Positions 22,317 to 30,263 of a stretch of DNA of 39,626 nucleotides are shown one piece after another (the first letter of the stretch is position 1; each line of letters opens with the position of its first letter). The position numbers were made by a program, and so were the translations under genes. Source of the stretch: Candidatus Saccharibacteria bacterium UBA6664. GTDB taxonomy: Bacteria > Patescibacteriota > Saccharimonadia > Saccharimonadales > Saccharimonadaceae. Under the pieces are notes generated by a model, which saw only the letters and a program-made list of their open reading frames with translations, had not been told where the DNA came from and searched no databases. The stretch lies in assembly GCA_002455275.1 (NCBI GenBank), contig DKKO01000003.1, positions 98,850-138,475 on the forward strand, written 5' to 3'.

Positions 22317-23537
22317 ATGAATATATTAATGTTGGGCTGGGAGCTACCTCCACACAACAGCGGTGGCCTTGGCGTAGCCTGTTACCACATGTCAAAGGCT
22401 CTTGCCCTCAAGGGTGCCAGCATCGACTTCGTCGTCCCGTACAAAGCTACTCATCCCGAGATTGATTTTATGCGTATTCACAGCGCTACCCCGCTTTCGC
22501 CCTTGCATCGCTATGGCATGGGAGCCTATGACAGTAAGTTTTTTGAAGAATCTTTGTTAGGCGGTGAAGAAATCGGCGACGTAAGGGATATCAGGGGTGT
22601 TCAGCGCAAATACGTGCGTTTTGTTGATCAATTGCTTGATACGGTTCAACCCGATGCAATCCATGCGCATGATTGGCTGACAATAGAGGCAGGCATGCAC
22701 GCCAAACAGAAAAGTGGCGCCCCACTAATCGTTCATGTTCATGCTACCGAATTTGACCGTTCCGGAGAGGACTACGGCAACCCAGTGGTGCATGAGATTG
22801 AATATCAAGGCCTGATGATGGCGGACAGAATCATTGCGGTCAGTAACATCACAAAAAGCTTAATCGTTCAACGTTACGGAATCCCTGCCGACAAGGTAGA
22901 GGTCATTCATAATGCTCTTGATGTCGATAGCTTTGCAAATTATTCCTACGACGATTCAACCTACCGGTACCTCGAAACTTTAAAGCAAGAGGGCTATACG
23001 ATCGTGGCTACGGTGACGCGCTTCACTATTCAAAAGGGACTGACTCACTTCCTGAAAGCAGCCGCTCGCGCCTCTGAAAAGTATGACAAATTCGTATTTC
23101 TACTCGCTGGTGACGGTGAGCAGCGTGATGAACTGCTGCGCATGAGCGCCGATTTAGGTATTGCTGATAAGGTAGTGTTCACTGGATTTGTGCGAGGAAA
23201 GCAGTGGCGAGACGCCTACAGTGTGGCAGATGTGTTCGTGATGAGTTCTGTAAGCGAACCGTTTGGTTTGACCGCTCTCGAGGCAGCACACCACGACAAT
23301 GCAGTAATCGTGACGAGACAATCTGGCGTAGGTGAAGTGCTCCACAGCATTTTTCGGTACGATTTTTGGGACACGGATGTGCTTGCCGATCAGCTTGTGG
23401 GAATTGCCGCTTCTCGAAGCTTGAAATATGAACTTACTCAATCAGTCAAACATGAATATGCTCGTATTTCGTGGGCATCTGTTGCTGATAGATGCTTGCA
23501 GCTATACCAACATGTTAAAGAAAAGGCATACGCATGA
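22317..23537 (+). CDS. Glycosyltransferase, glycogen-synthase-like (GT4/GT5 clan)
   Basis: A 406-aa GT-B enzyme, probably an alpha-glucan synthase using UDP- or ADP-glucose. It opens with MNILMLGWELPPHNSGGLG, the acceptor-side glycine loop typical of glycogen synthases and GT4. DAIHAHDWLT and IVHVHATEFDRSG follow, then VTRFTIQKGLTHFLKAA and the retaining E-x7-E motif EPFGLTALE (Glu314 and Glu322). No signal peptide, so it is cytoplasmic. It starts an operon whose next gene overlaps by 4 nt (ATGA). The neighbours degrade alpha-glucans, which supports a glycogen-like polymer. An alternative role in another surface sugar pathway cannot be excluded. Confidence 0.87.
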   Translation: MNILMLGWELPPHNSGGLGVACYHMSKALALKGASIDFVVPYKATHPEIDFMRIHSATPLSPLHRYGMGAYDSKFFEESLLGGEEIGDVRDIRGVQRKYVRFVDQLLDTVQPDAIHAHDWLTIEAGMHAKQKSGAPLIVHVHATEFDRSGEDYGNPVVHEIEYQGLMMADRIIAVSNITKSLIVQRYGIPADKVEVIHNALDVDSFANYSYDDSTYRYLETLKQEGYTIVATVTRFTIQKGLTHFLKAAARASEKYDKFVFLLAGDGEQRDELLRMSADLGIADKVVFTGFVRGKQWRDAYSVADVFVMSSVSEPFGLTALEAAHHDNAVIVTRQSGVGEVLHSIFRYDFWDTDVLADQLVGIAASRSLKYELTQSVKHEYARISWASVADRCLQLYQHVKEKAYA

Positions 23538-24754
23538 GTAAGCGAGGCGTAGTTCTGTACTTACACGTGCATCAGCCTCTTCGTGTGCGCAAATACAGTA
23601 TTTTCGATACTGCTACGAATCATGATTATTTCTCCGATCCAGACTTTGCTTCAGAGCGTAACAACCAAGCGGTTTTGCAGAAAGTCGCAGACAAATCGTA
23701 TCGCCCAATGAACGCCCTGCTCTTAAAGATGTTACAGCAACATCCTGAATTTAAAGTTTCTCTTAGTATCACTGGTACGTTTATCGAGCAGTGTGAGCAA
23801 TGGGCGCCGGATGTACTCGATAGCTTTAAGGAACTCGTACGGACTGGACGTGTAGAGATTGTGTCTGAAACCTACTACCACTCGCTTGCCTTCTTCTATA
23901 GTCGAGATGAATTCGAGCGCCAGGTAGATACTCATCGACAAAAGATACGAGAATTGTTTGGCGTTGAGACGTCTGTATTTCGCAATACCGAGCTTGCATA
24001 CAACAACGAACTGGCGCAGTGGGCTGAAGGATATGGCTTCAAAGGCATTCTGGCAGAGGGTTGGGATCCGATTTTAGGTTGGCGAAGTCCGAATTTTGTC
24101 TATCGACCTGAGGGCACTCAGAATATCGGCCTTCTACTAAAGAATTATCGACTAAGCGATGACGTGGCTTTTCGTTTTAGTAACAAGGCGTGGGAGGCGT
24201 GGCCTTTGCATGCTGATACCTATCATGCATGGATGGATGCATCGCTTCAAAATGGGCCAATTGCAAATCTTTTTATGGACTACGAAACCTTTGGCGAACA
24301 TCAGTGGGAAGACACGGGCATATTCGGCTTCTTCGAAGCGTTTATCGGCCAGTGGCTGTCTGACCCCAACAATACGTTTTATACAGTATCAGAAGCAATA
24401 GACGCTTTTGACGCGCAAGGTGAAGTAAGTATGCCTCATACCGTAACCTGGGCTGATACAGAACGAGATTTAACTGCATGGCTTGGTAATAGTATGCAGC
24501 AAGAGGCTCTCAGGCACCTTTACGACCTTGAGCACGATGTCATGCTCACTAACGACATAGATTTGATCGGTGATTGGCGTCGACTGCAGACCTCTGACCA
24601 CGTGTATTACATGTGCACCAAGTGGTTTAACGACGGTGATGTACACGCCTACTTTAGCCCCTATGAATCACCTTATGATGCCTTTTTGTACTTCATGAAT
24701 GCTGTACGAGACGTCCGGTGGCGAGTTATGACGCACGGAGGCTTCTATGGCTAG
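23534..24754 (+). CDS. GH57 family glycoside hydrolase (alpha-amylase type)
   Basis: GH57 enzymes cleave or rearrange alpha-1,4 glucans. Conserved region 1 is HVHQP (residues 11-15). The nucleophile is Glu153 in FRNTELAYNN, and the acid/base is Asp249 in FMDYETFGEH. Later regions (MPHTVTWAD, WLGNSMQQEAL) also fit. The 406-aa length resembles the shorter archaeal/bacterial GH57 amylases. No signal peptide is present, so it acts inside the cell. The ATG lies within the stop of the preceding glycosyltransferase and an AAAAGG serves as SD. The next gene begins 8 nt before this stop. Confidence 0.93.
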   Translation: MSKRGVVLYLHVHQPLRVRKYSIFDTATNHDYFSDPDFASERNNQAVLQKVADKSYRPMNALLLKMLQQHPEFKVSLSITGTFIEQCEQWAPDVLDSFKELVRTGRVEIVSETYYHSLAFFYSRDEFERQVDTHRQKIRELFGVETSVFRNTELAYNNELAQWAEGYGFKGILAEGWDPILGWRSPNFVYRPEGTQNIGLLLKNYRLSDDVAFRFSNKAWEAWPLHADTYHAWMDASLQNGPIANLFMDYETFGEHQWEDTGIFGFFEAFIGQWLSDPNNTFYTVSEAIDAFDAQGEVSMPHTVTWADTERDLTAWLGNSMQQEALRHLYDLEHDVMLTNDIDLIGDWRRLQTSDHVYYMCTKWFNDGDVHAYFSPYESPYDAFLYFMNAVRDVRWRVMTHGGFYG

Positions 24755-26699
24755 ACATATCGTACTCTCGAATGGCGAGCTCCATGTAGGCCTGAACGTG
24801 TACGGCTTGGTGCACGATTTTTATTTTCCGTACGTTGGGCTAGAAAATCACTCAGCCGAAAGATCTTTGCATCACCGCGTTGGTGTGTGGGTAGACGGTA
24901 TGATTAGCTGGCTAGACGATGCTGACTGGACGCGTACTACGGTAATGGCCGACGATGCATTGATAGGTCATATGCGAGTTACGAATGAAAAACTTGGTGT
25001 ACTTCTAGAATTTGATGATTGTGTTGATGCGAAGATGAGTGCATTCTTAAGAAATATTCATGTGGTCAACCTACACGAGGAAAGCCGTGAAATTCGTTTG
25101 TTTATGCATCAAGCCTTCGCGATTGGCGATAGTCGTAGCAACACCGATACCGCTCAATACCTGCCCGATAGTGAGGCTATCTTACACTACAGGGGCCGTC
25201 GTGCGTTTATTATCTCAGGTTCTACCGATGAATCCGATGCATTCGATCAACATTCTATCGGTATATTTGGCATTGAGGGCCGTGAAGGTACCTACCGCGA
25301 TGCGGATGATGGCGAGCTGCAAGGGAGCAATGTTGAGCACGGGCGGGTTGATTCAACGGTGCGCTTTAGTGTGACGGTAAAGGGACATTCCTCGGCACGA
25401 GTACACTACTGGATAGCTGCCGGTACCTCAACGAGAGAGGCTCTGTATATACATAAACAGATACAAGAGCAAGGCCTTGGTACTCGACTACATGAAACAC
25501 ACACCTGGTGGCAAGAATGGCTAAAGCCGGCTCGCAAAATTAGTGAGTCGCTACCAAAAGGACGACGTCATCACTTCTTGCAAAGTGCGTTGGTGGTAAA
25601 ATCGCACATTGATAAGCGTGGAGCGATAATTGCTAGCACCGACTCAGAGATGCTTAACTACTCACGTGATGCCTATGCTTACACATGGCCACGCGATGGT
25701 GCCTATGCTTTGTGGCCATTGATACGCTGCGGCTACATTGATGAGCCACGCAGATTCTTCGAGTTTTGTCGTCGCGGGCTACACCCAAGCGGCTACTTGG
25801 CACACAAGTACCAGGCAGATGGTGCGATTGGCTCGAGCTGGCATCCTTATGTTCATGAAGACGAAAGTGCGCCCCCAATTCAAGAAGACGAAACGGCATT
25901 AGTACTGTTCATGTTTGCACAGTTTTACCACTTAAACCCCGACAAAAAGCTACTCAGCGAATTCTACGATACTTTCGTGAAGCGAATGGCCGATTTTGTG
26001 GCTAGCTATATCGATGAAACAACTGGCTTACCTCGACCGTCATATGATTTATGGGAAGAAACCTACCTAACAACCACGTACACTACTGCAACAGTGCATG
26101 CTGGTCTGATTGCGGCGGCTGAGTTGGCTGAGATTATGGAAGATTCCGACAGTGCCGTGAAGTGGCGCGCTGCGAGCGAAGACATTCTTCAAGCCGCTCA
26201 CAAGCATCTATTTTCTAATGAGCGTCAAGCATTCTACAAAGGCATCATGGCCAAGGAGCACGACATTACGCGCAACGACACCATCGACTTATCTAGCTTC
26301 TTTGGCGCTTTTATGTACGGATTATTCTCTGTCGAGAGCGAAGAGCTCACGAAGACATACGAATCTATACTGCAGGTATTTGGTGTGACAGACGATAATC
26401 TTGCAGTGCCACGCTATGAGAACGACAACTATCAGCGTAAATCACCCGATATTAAGGGTAACTACTGGCATATTACTACTCTTTGGCTAGCTCAGTACCT
26501 CATCGAACGTGGCGAAGTTGAACGGGCAATGAAACATGTCTCGTGGGTAGAGTCGCACATGGGTCCAACTGGTATGCTAGCCGAGCAAATCGATCCCAAA
26601 ACCGGCGAATCACTCTCTGTATCACCACTTGTATGGAGCCACGCTGAATACATGGCCACTTTGCTCGATACGGTAGCGGAGCAACCGCATGAAACGTAG
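24747..26699 (+). CDS. GH15 family glucoamylase-type hydrolase
   Basis: GH15 enzymes release glucose from alpha-glucans or split trehalose. Residues 1-260 form the beta-sandwich N-terminal domain found in prokaryotic GH15, and residues 275-650 the (alpha/alpha)6 barrel. Motifs are WPRDG (314-318), EDETALVLF, SYDLWEE with the general acid at Glu437 or 438, and SPLVWSHAEY with the general base Glu634. The absence of a signal peptide indicates cytoplasmic action. The start is set by GGAGG 5 nt before the ATG. Whether it prefers glucan or trehalose is open; the trehalose gene elsewhere in the window makes both possible. Confidence 0.93.
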   Translation: MARHIVLSNGELHVGLNVYGLVHDFYFPYVGLENHSAERSLHHRVGVWVDGMISWLDDADWTRTTVMADDALIGHMRVTNEKLGVLLEFDDCVDAKMSAFLRNIHVVNLHEESREIRLFMHQAFAIGDSRSNTDTAQYLPDSEAILHYRGRRAFIISGSTDESDAFDQHSIGIFGIEGREGTYRDADDGELQGSNVEHGRVDSTVRFSVTVKGHSSARVHYWIAAGTSTREALYIHKQIQEQGLGTRLHETHTWWQEWLKPARKISESLPKGRRHHFLQSALVVKSHIDKRGAIIASTDSEMLNYSRDAYAYTWPRDGAYALWPLIRCGYIDEPRRFFEFCRRGLHPSGYLAHKYQADGAIGSSWHPYVHEDESAPPIQEDETALVLFMFAQFYHLNPDKKLLSEFYDTFVKRMADFVASYIDETTGLPRPSYDLWEETYLTTTYTTATVHAGLIAAAELAEIMEDSDSAVKWRAASEDILQAAHKHLFSNERQAFYKGIMAKEHDITRNDTIDLSSFFGAFMYGLFSVESEELTKTYESILQVFGVTDDNLAVPRYENDNYQRKSPDIKGNYWHITTLWLAQYLIERGEVERAMKHVSWVESHMGPTGMLAEQIDPKTGESLSVSPLVWSHAEYMATLLDTVAEQPHET

Positions 26700-27387
26700 G
26701 CTTCGAGCTGTTGGCCGAACTCTGCAACCTGCACTCTATTCTTTGACGCCCCACCACCTAGTGGGGAGGAATGCTAAGCGAAAGCAGCTCGAGTTATTTG
26801 CTGACAAGGTAGGTATGGTGTATTTTGGTGGTGTTAGTCAACAAAGTGACGAGCATCATATCGTGCGCGGCCTGACTGTGTCAAATAAGCATCATGACGA
26901 TCACTACTGTGTAGGTACGTATCGCACATACGACGTCATCTTCGTGGAGCGTACTGATACAATTCTCACTAACCATACGCACACGTGGCACATATTCGAG
27001 ATTGACTTAAAGTCCACTAGCGATGTGCCTCATATGTTCATTGGCTCTGGAACGCATGGACTCGGCTTTCATTCACTACTAAAGGCGAAATACCCCACAC
27101 TAACCCCAGCACCGCTCAATACACTCGCAAAGTACCCAGATTCCTTTACTCACAACTTCGACCTCTTCGTCACTCCAAGCCACGCAATTGCAGCCGAACA
27201 AATTATAGATACCAAAGTAGCTGAACTAATCGGCACTCACTGTAAGGGCTTAGTGTTCGAGATTACCTCAGATTCAGTATTTGTATACTCGGAAAAGCCA
27301 CATCTTAGCGAATCACTCCTGGAAACTATGCTGGCGAATGGCGTCTGGTTGGCGAATACAGTAGACGAAACAAGCCGACTGATATAG
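26689..27387 (+). CDS. Hypothetical protein, last gene of the glucan operon
   Basis: I do not recognise this 232-aa protein. It overlaps the GH15 gene by 11 nt and has a CGGAG SD, so it is certainly co-translated. The N-terminal 35 residues are basic (MKRRLRAVGRTLQ, HHLVGRNAKRKQ). The body is His-rich (DEHHIVRG, NKHHDDHYCVGTYRTYD, HTHTWHIFEID), a pattern that could bind metal, but no known site is evident. No clear membrane segment is visible. A role linked to glucan turnover is guilt by association only. A hairpin (27371-27395) spans its stop codon. Confidence 0.72.
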   Translation: MKRRLRAVGRTLQPALYSLTPHHLVGRNAKRKQLELFADKVGMVYFGGVSQQSDEHHIVRGLTVSNKHHDDHYCVGTYRTYDVIFVERTDTILTNHTHTWHIFEIDLKSTSDVPHMFIGSGTHGLGFHSLLKAKYPTLTPAPLNTLAKYPDSFTHNFDLFVTPSHAIAAEQIIDTKVAELIGTHCKGLVFEITSDSVFVYSEKPHLSESLLETMLANGVWLANTVDETSRLI

Positions 27388-27395
27388 CCGGCTTG
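27371..27395. terminator. Weak hairpin between glucan operon and rpmG
   Basis: CAAGCCG (27371-27377) pairs with CGGCTTG (27389-27395). The loop includes the stop codon of the 232-aa gene. No strong T-run follows on plus. It is the only terminator candidate in the 26-nt gap between the convergent genes. Confidence 0.4.
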
Positions 27396-27413
27396 TAAAG
27401 ATATTCTGTTTGA

Positions 27414-27620
27414 TTAGCTCTTTCGAGCTTTTACTTCGTTTCGACCAAGGTTTTTCTTGGTTTCGGTGTATACCGCGTGCTTACGAGCAATTGGATCATA
27501 TTTCTTGATCTCAATCTTATCAGGAGTATTCTGCGTGTTCTTAGTGGTGTAGTATGTTCGGTGACCACTCAGTGAGCTCACTAAACCGACCAATTTCCGC
27601 TTTGTATTCTTCTTCGCCAT
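27414..27620 (-). CDS. rpmG: 50S ribosomal protein L33, cysteine-free
   Basis: L33 is a small protein near the E site. Family marks are GHRTYYTTKNTQNTPDKIEIKKYDP and HAVYTETK. At 68 aa it is longer than the usual 49-55, with extra residues at both ends (LVGLVSSLSG insertion, NLGRNEVKARKS tail). There is no cysteine at all, so it is the zinc-independent form. It follows tRNA-Thr(GGT) on the same strand, a common neighbour of rpmG in bacteria. An AGAAGAG serves as SD. Confidence 0.93.
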   Translation of the reverse strand: MAKKNTKRKLVGLVSSLSGHRTYYTTKNTQNTPDKIEIKKYDPIARKHAVYTETKKNLGRNEVKARKS

Positions 27621-27708
27621 AGTTCTCTTCTTAAATTAGTATTGTAACTTATACGTATTGTATCACTTTTCACCTCATAAATCTAGAGGTGATGTATTGA
27701 AATCAAAA

Positions 27709-27784
27709 TGGAGCCACGATCGGGGATTGAACCCGAGACCTCATCCTTACCATGGATGCGCTCTACCAGCTGAGCTATCGCGGC
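27709..27784 (-). tRNA. tRNA-Thr (GGT anticodon)
   Basis: Minus strand: acceptor GCCGCGA/TCGTGGC with one G-T pair, discriminator T, encoded CCA (27709-27711). The anticodon stem CATCC/GGATG with loop ATGGTAA gives anticodon GGT. The T-arm CGGG-TTCAATC-CCCG is normal. Confidence 0.96.
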
Positions 27785-27806
27785 AAACGTATTTTAACCT
27801 CTGTAA

Positions 27807-27835
27807 ATTGTATCATCCGCGGCTTGGTTTATCAA
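27807..27835 (-). promoter_or_regulatory. tRNA-Thr(GGT) promoter
   Basis: Minus strand: TTGATA (27830-27835), 17-nt spacer, TACAAT (27807-27812). The -35 overlaps the last codons and stop of the upstream 202-aa gene. Confidence 0.72.
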
Positions 27836-28440
27836 CCGCCGCCTTGTTTGTGAACTTCGGTTTTTTGCTGCACATTCGACAGGTCTGCCTGCTTCATGCT
27901 TTCGAAGTATGCCTGAAGGTCTAGTTTGCTATACTTTTCGACCAACTTGTCAGGAACAATAAACCAGAGTTTCGTTTTTCCTAGTAGCGATTCTACGCTG
28001 ACATCAAATAACTTACCCTTATAGTAGCTTTTCTGTACCATAAAACGATCACCGTTTGGCAATGATCTCACCTTACAATCATACTTGTAGTCGTCATTGA
28101 GGGGGGCTTCGGTTTGACACACCGCAACAATTTTCGCATACTCTCCGGCTGCTTCTTGATAAACATTCACGTTGTCTGGCTTGTATTTAATCTGGTACGA
28201 GTAGTGCTCGTAGTCAAACGACGCTTCTTTGATAAGAACAATTTTTTCCTCTAGAGTAGTATTGTCGGCAAGGAATTTGGTTGGCTTGTAGGCCACAAAG
28301 CCTACGTCGGCCAGCGGGGCAGATTTTGGTTTCTGAAATGTCATCAGCACAAACATCAGTATCAACATGAGCCCAAGTACAATAACACCAAGACTAAAGA
28401 CCGGGTTATGGTGCTTGTGTGTTGGCGGCAAACTTCCCAT
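27832..28440 (-). CDS. Membrane-anchored hypothetical protein
   Basis: The 202-aa product has a short His-rich cytoplasmic head (THKHHNP), one membrane helix at about residues 14-35 (VFSLGVIVLGLMLILMFVLM) and an extracytoplasmic domain with no recognised family. Two cysteines (VCQTE and YDCKV) could form a disulfide. The C terminus is polar and Gly-rich (HKQGGG). A TTGCGA-17-TACAAT promoter ends 8 nt before the ATG and no SD is present, so a leaderless start is predicted. It lies between tRNA genes and is transcribed alone. Confidence 0.72.
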   Translation of the reverse strand: MGSLPPTHKHHNPVFSLGVIVLGLMLILMFVLMTFQKPKSAPLADVGFVAYKPTKFLADNTTLEEKIVLIKEASFDYEHYSYQIKYKPDNVNVYQEAAGEYAKIVAVCQTEAPLNDDYKYDCKVRSLPNGDRFMVQKSYYKGKLFDVSVESLLGKTKLWFIVPDKLVEKYSKLDLQAYFESMKQADLSNVQQKTEVHKQGGG

Positions 28441-28448
28441 CTATATCT

Positions 28449-28477
28449 ATTGTAGAGTGCAGGCGTAAACTTCGCAA
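28449..28477 (-). promoter_or_regulatory. Promoter giving a leaderless mRNA (202-aa gene)
   Basis: Minus strand: TTGCGA (28472-28477), 17-nt spacer, TACAAT (28449-28454), 8 nt before the ATG. Confidence 0.68.
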
Positions 28478-28515
28478 CAGTAATCATGAGCATGATAAAT
28501 AAGTAGCGGTAGAAA

Positions 28516-28548
28516 GCTAAAAATTGCTCAACCAATGTTAAGCAATTT
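28516..28548 (-). terminator. Terminator of the tRNA-Thr(TGT)/tRNA-Tyr unit
   Basis: On minus, AAATTGCT (28541-28548) pairs with AGCAATTT (28521-28528) over a 12-nt loop, followed by TTAGC. It lies just past tRNA-Tyr. Confidence 0.78.
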
Positions 28549-28551
28549 ATA

Positions 28552-28636
28552 TGGTACCGGAGGTAGGACTCGAACCTACGAAGCTAAAAAGCGGGAGATT
28601 TACAGTCTCCTGTCATTGCCACTAGACGACTCCGGC
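28552..28636 (-). tRNA. tRNA-Tyr (GTA anticodon)
   Basis: Minus strand: acceptor GCCGGAG/CTCCGGT, discriminator A, encoded CCA (28552-28554). The anticodon stem GGAGA/TCTCC with loop CTGTAAA gives GTA. A long variable arm makes this a type II tRNA, as expected for bacterial Tyr. It lies 23 nt behind tRNA-Thr(TGT). Confidence 0.96.
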
Positions 28637-28659
28637 AGAATGATTGTTAAAACAAAATT

Positions 28660-28736
28660 TGGAGCCGCTTCACGGACTCGAACCGTGGACCTACTGTTTA
28701 CAAAACAGTTGCTCTAACCAACTGAGCTAAAGCGGC
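28660..28736 (-). tRNA. tRNA-Thr (TGT anticodon)
   Basis: Minus strand: acceptor GCCGCTT/AAGCGGC, discriminator T, encoded CCA (28660-28662). The anticodon stem ACTGT/ACAGT with loop TTTGTAA gives anticodon TGT. With the GGT isoacceptor it covers most Thr codons. Confidence 0.96.
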
Positions 28737-28748
28737 ATACCTCAAAAC

Positions 28749-28777
28749 ATTGTATCTGAAAGAGGTATGATTTACAA
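28749..28777 (-). promoter_or_regulatory. Promoter of the tRNA-Thr(TGT)/tRNA-Tyr unit
   Basis: Minus strand: TTGTAA (28772-28777), 17-nt spacer, TACAAT (28749-28754), about 12 nt upstream of the mature 5' end of tRNA-Thr. Confidence 0.75.
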
Positions 28778-28780
28778 GGG

Positions 28781-29434
28781 TTACATTACCACACGGCGTG
28801 GCTGTTTTACCTTGCGAGCCTCACCTTGTGGAATAATCATTTTAGCTGCTTGTTCGCGTAAATTTGTTGCCAATTCTTCCTGGCCAGTACGCTCGTATGC
28901 GTCGGCAAGTATGGTGAGTGTTTGCGGGTTTTTCTCTAGCTCCATTGCTCGTTCAAGCGAAGTAATCATTCGCTTATCGTGACCTAGTTTTTCCTGCACT
29001 TTCGCATAGGCGATGTGACGTGCCGCCAAATCTTCTTCCATGGCGAGTGCTTGTTCAAATGCCAATGCGGCCTTTTCATACACTTCGGTTTCGTAGTAGA
29101 TTAGACCAACGTTATGGAGGCTCGATGCACTCGGCTCTAGGCTCTGAGCAATCTCAAAGCACTCAATCGCGTCATCATATGCCTGCTGCTTAGCATACAG
29201 AATGCCAAGACGGTTGTAGGCAGTTGCATTTCGCTCATCTACTCGCAAAATAGTTAGCAGGGCCTTCTCTGCACGCAGGTATTTTTTGTCATGCAAAGAC
29301 TCTTGCGCAATTTCCCATAGTTTATCGAGCTTCTCAGATATTTTCGAAGGAAAATCAAGAGTTACTTCATTGATGGTTTGTCGCTGATAGAGTGCCCACG
29401 CGCCTAGCATTGCAAGTAATAAAATACCGAGCAT
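28781..29434 (-). CDS. TPR-repeat protein with N-terminal membrane anchor
   Basis: A membrane helix occupies residues 2-16 (LGILLLAMLGAWALYQ). Residues 45-190 hold about four tetratricopeptide repeats, for example AYNRLGILYAKQQAYDDAIECFEIAQSLEP and SLHNVGLIYYETEVYEKAALAFEQALAM, which mediate protein-protein contacts. The basic C-terminal tail is KVKQPRRVV. The partner is unknown. A TGG-TATAAT -10 (29444-29449) lies 9 nt before the ATG, right at the stop codon of the upstream holB-like gene, and no SD is present, so it has its own leaderless transcript. Confidence 0.85.
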   Translation of the reverse strand: MLGILLLAMLGAWALYQRQTINEVTLDFPSKISEKLDKLWEIAQESLHDKKYLRAEKALLTILRVDERNATAYNRLGILYAKQQAYDDAIECFEIAQSLEPSASSLHNVGLIYYETEVYEKAALAFEQALAMEEDLAARHIAYAKVQEKLGHDKRMITSLERAMELEKNPQTLTILADAYERTGQEELATNLREQAAKMIIPQGEARKVKQPRRVVM

Positions 29435-29444
29435 ATAGGGTATA

Positions 29445-30263
29445 TTATACCACGCTAGCTGCTATCTGTAGGCGGATGTTGCCGTTGGCTTCAATCGCCT
29501 CTTTTAGCTCAATTAGCTTTTCGATTCGCAGTATCGAAGATGTTTTTGGCGACGATACAACTAGACGATCCATAACTGTAAGTAGCCGAGCGATGAATTC
29601 AAGACATTGTGGCCGAGTAGCGCTGTATTTCAGTAGTGTTTTAAACTGTGCATAGCTGTCGCCTGAAACGAACTGCTTTACATCTTCAATCTGTTCACTA
29701 ACCTCTTTGAAATAGATTTCGTCTGTGGCAAGGCGGAATAACTCTGCGGGGTTACCTTCGGCCACAAAAAGCATCTGTCGCTGTTTAGTCTCGTTTGTCT
29801 GACCTAAACTTTGCAATAATTCCTTACTCTGGCTGGTAGTAATTGGCGGAACGATCATCTGTTGGCAACGTGAGCGCACGGTGGTTAAAAGTCTGTCGGG
29901 CGCATGAGTCGTTAAAATAAAATGCGTGTTGCTTGCCGGTTCTTCAAGTAGTTTTAATAGCGCATTTTGGGCTGGAAGTGACATCGCATCTGCATCATGA
30001 ATAATAACAAAAGTGGCAGTTTTGCTCTTGGTCTTGGTTTGCGTGTATAAGTCACGAATTGCCTCTACTGATATGCTCGCAGCCGTGCTCGACTTTGAGC
30101 TAACCGGCTGCACAATGTGCTCTAGCGTGCCCCATTGGCCTGCAGTATACTTCGCTAGATGCATCAAACCTCGTCCACGCGGGCCACTCAGCAATACAGC
30201 CTGTGGAGGTGTTTCCGACAGTGCATTCAGGCTACTCGCTAGCGTATCGGCGATGTATATCAC
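29445..30263 (-). CDS. holB: DNA polymerase III delta-prime-like clamp-loader subunit
   Basis: A 272-aa clamp-loader AAA+ protein. The P-loop is degenerate (GPRGRGLM, 27-34, Leu in place of the Lys), as is normal for delta-prime, which does not hydrolyse ATP. The following features are FVIIHDADAMSLPAQNALLKLLEEP (Walker B-like region), HFILTTHAPDRLLTTVRSRCQ with the SRC arginine-finger motif, and a helical C-terminal collar. The zinc cysteines of E. coli delta-prime/DnaX are not evident. It overlaps the RluD-like gene by 4 nt and ends the trpS operon. Confidence 0.88.
   Translation of the reverse strand: MIYIADTLASSLNALSETPPQAVLLSGPRGRGLMHLAKYTAGQWGTLEHIVQPVSSKSSTAASISVEAIRDLYTQTKTKSKTATFVIIHDADAMSLPAQNALLKLLEEPASNTHFILTTHAPDRLLTTVRSRCQQMIVPPITTSQSKELLQSLGQTNETKQRQMLFVAEGNPAELFRLATDEIYFKEVSEQIEDVKQFVSGDSYAQFKTLLKYSATRPQCLEFIARLLTVMDRLVVSSPKTSSILRIEKLIELKEAIEANGNIRLQIAASVV

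Noticed and set aside
29445..30263. DnaX-type (gamma/tau) clamp loader
   Set aside because: The P-loop lysine is missing and the protein is only 272 aa, which fits delta-prime rather than the ATPase subunit.
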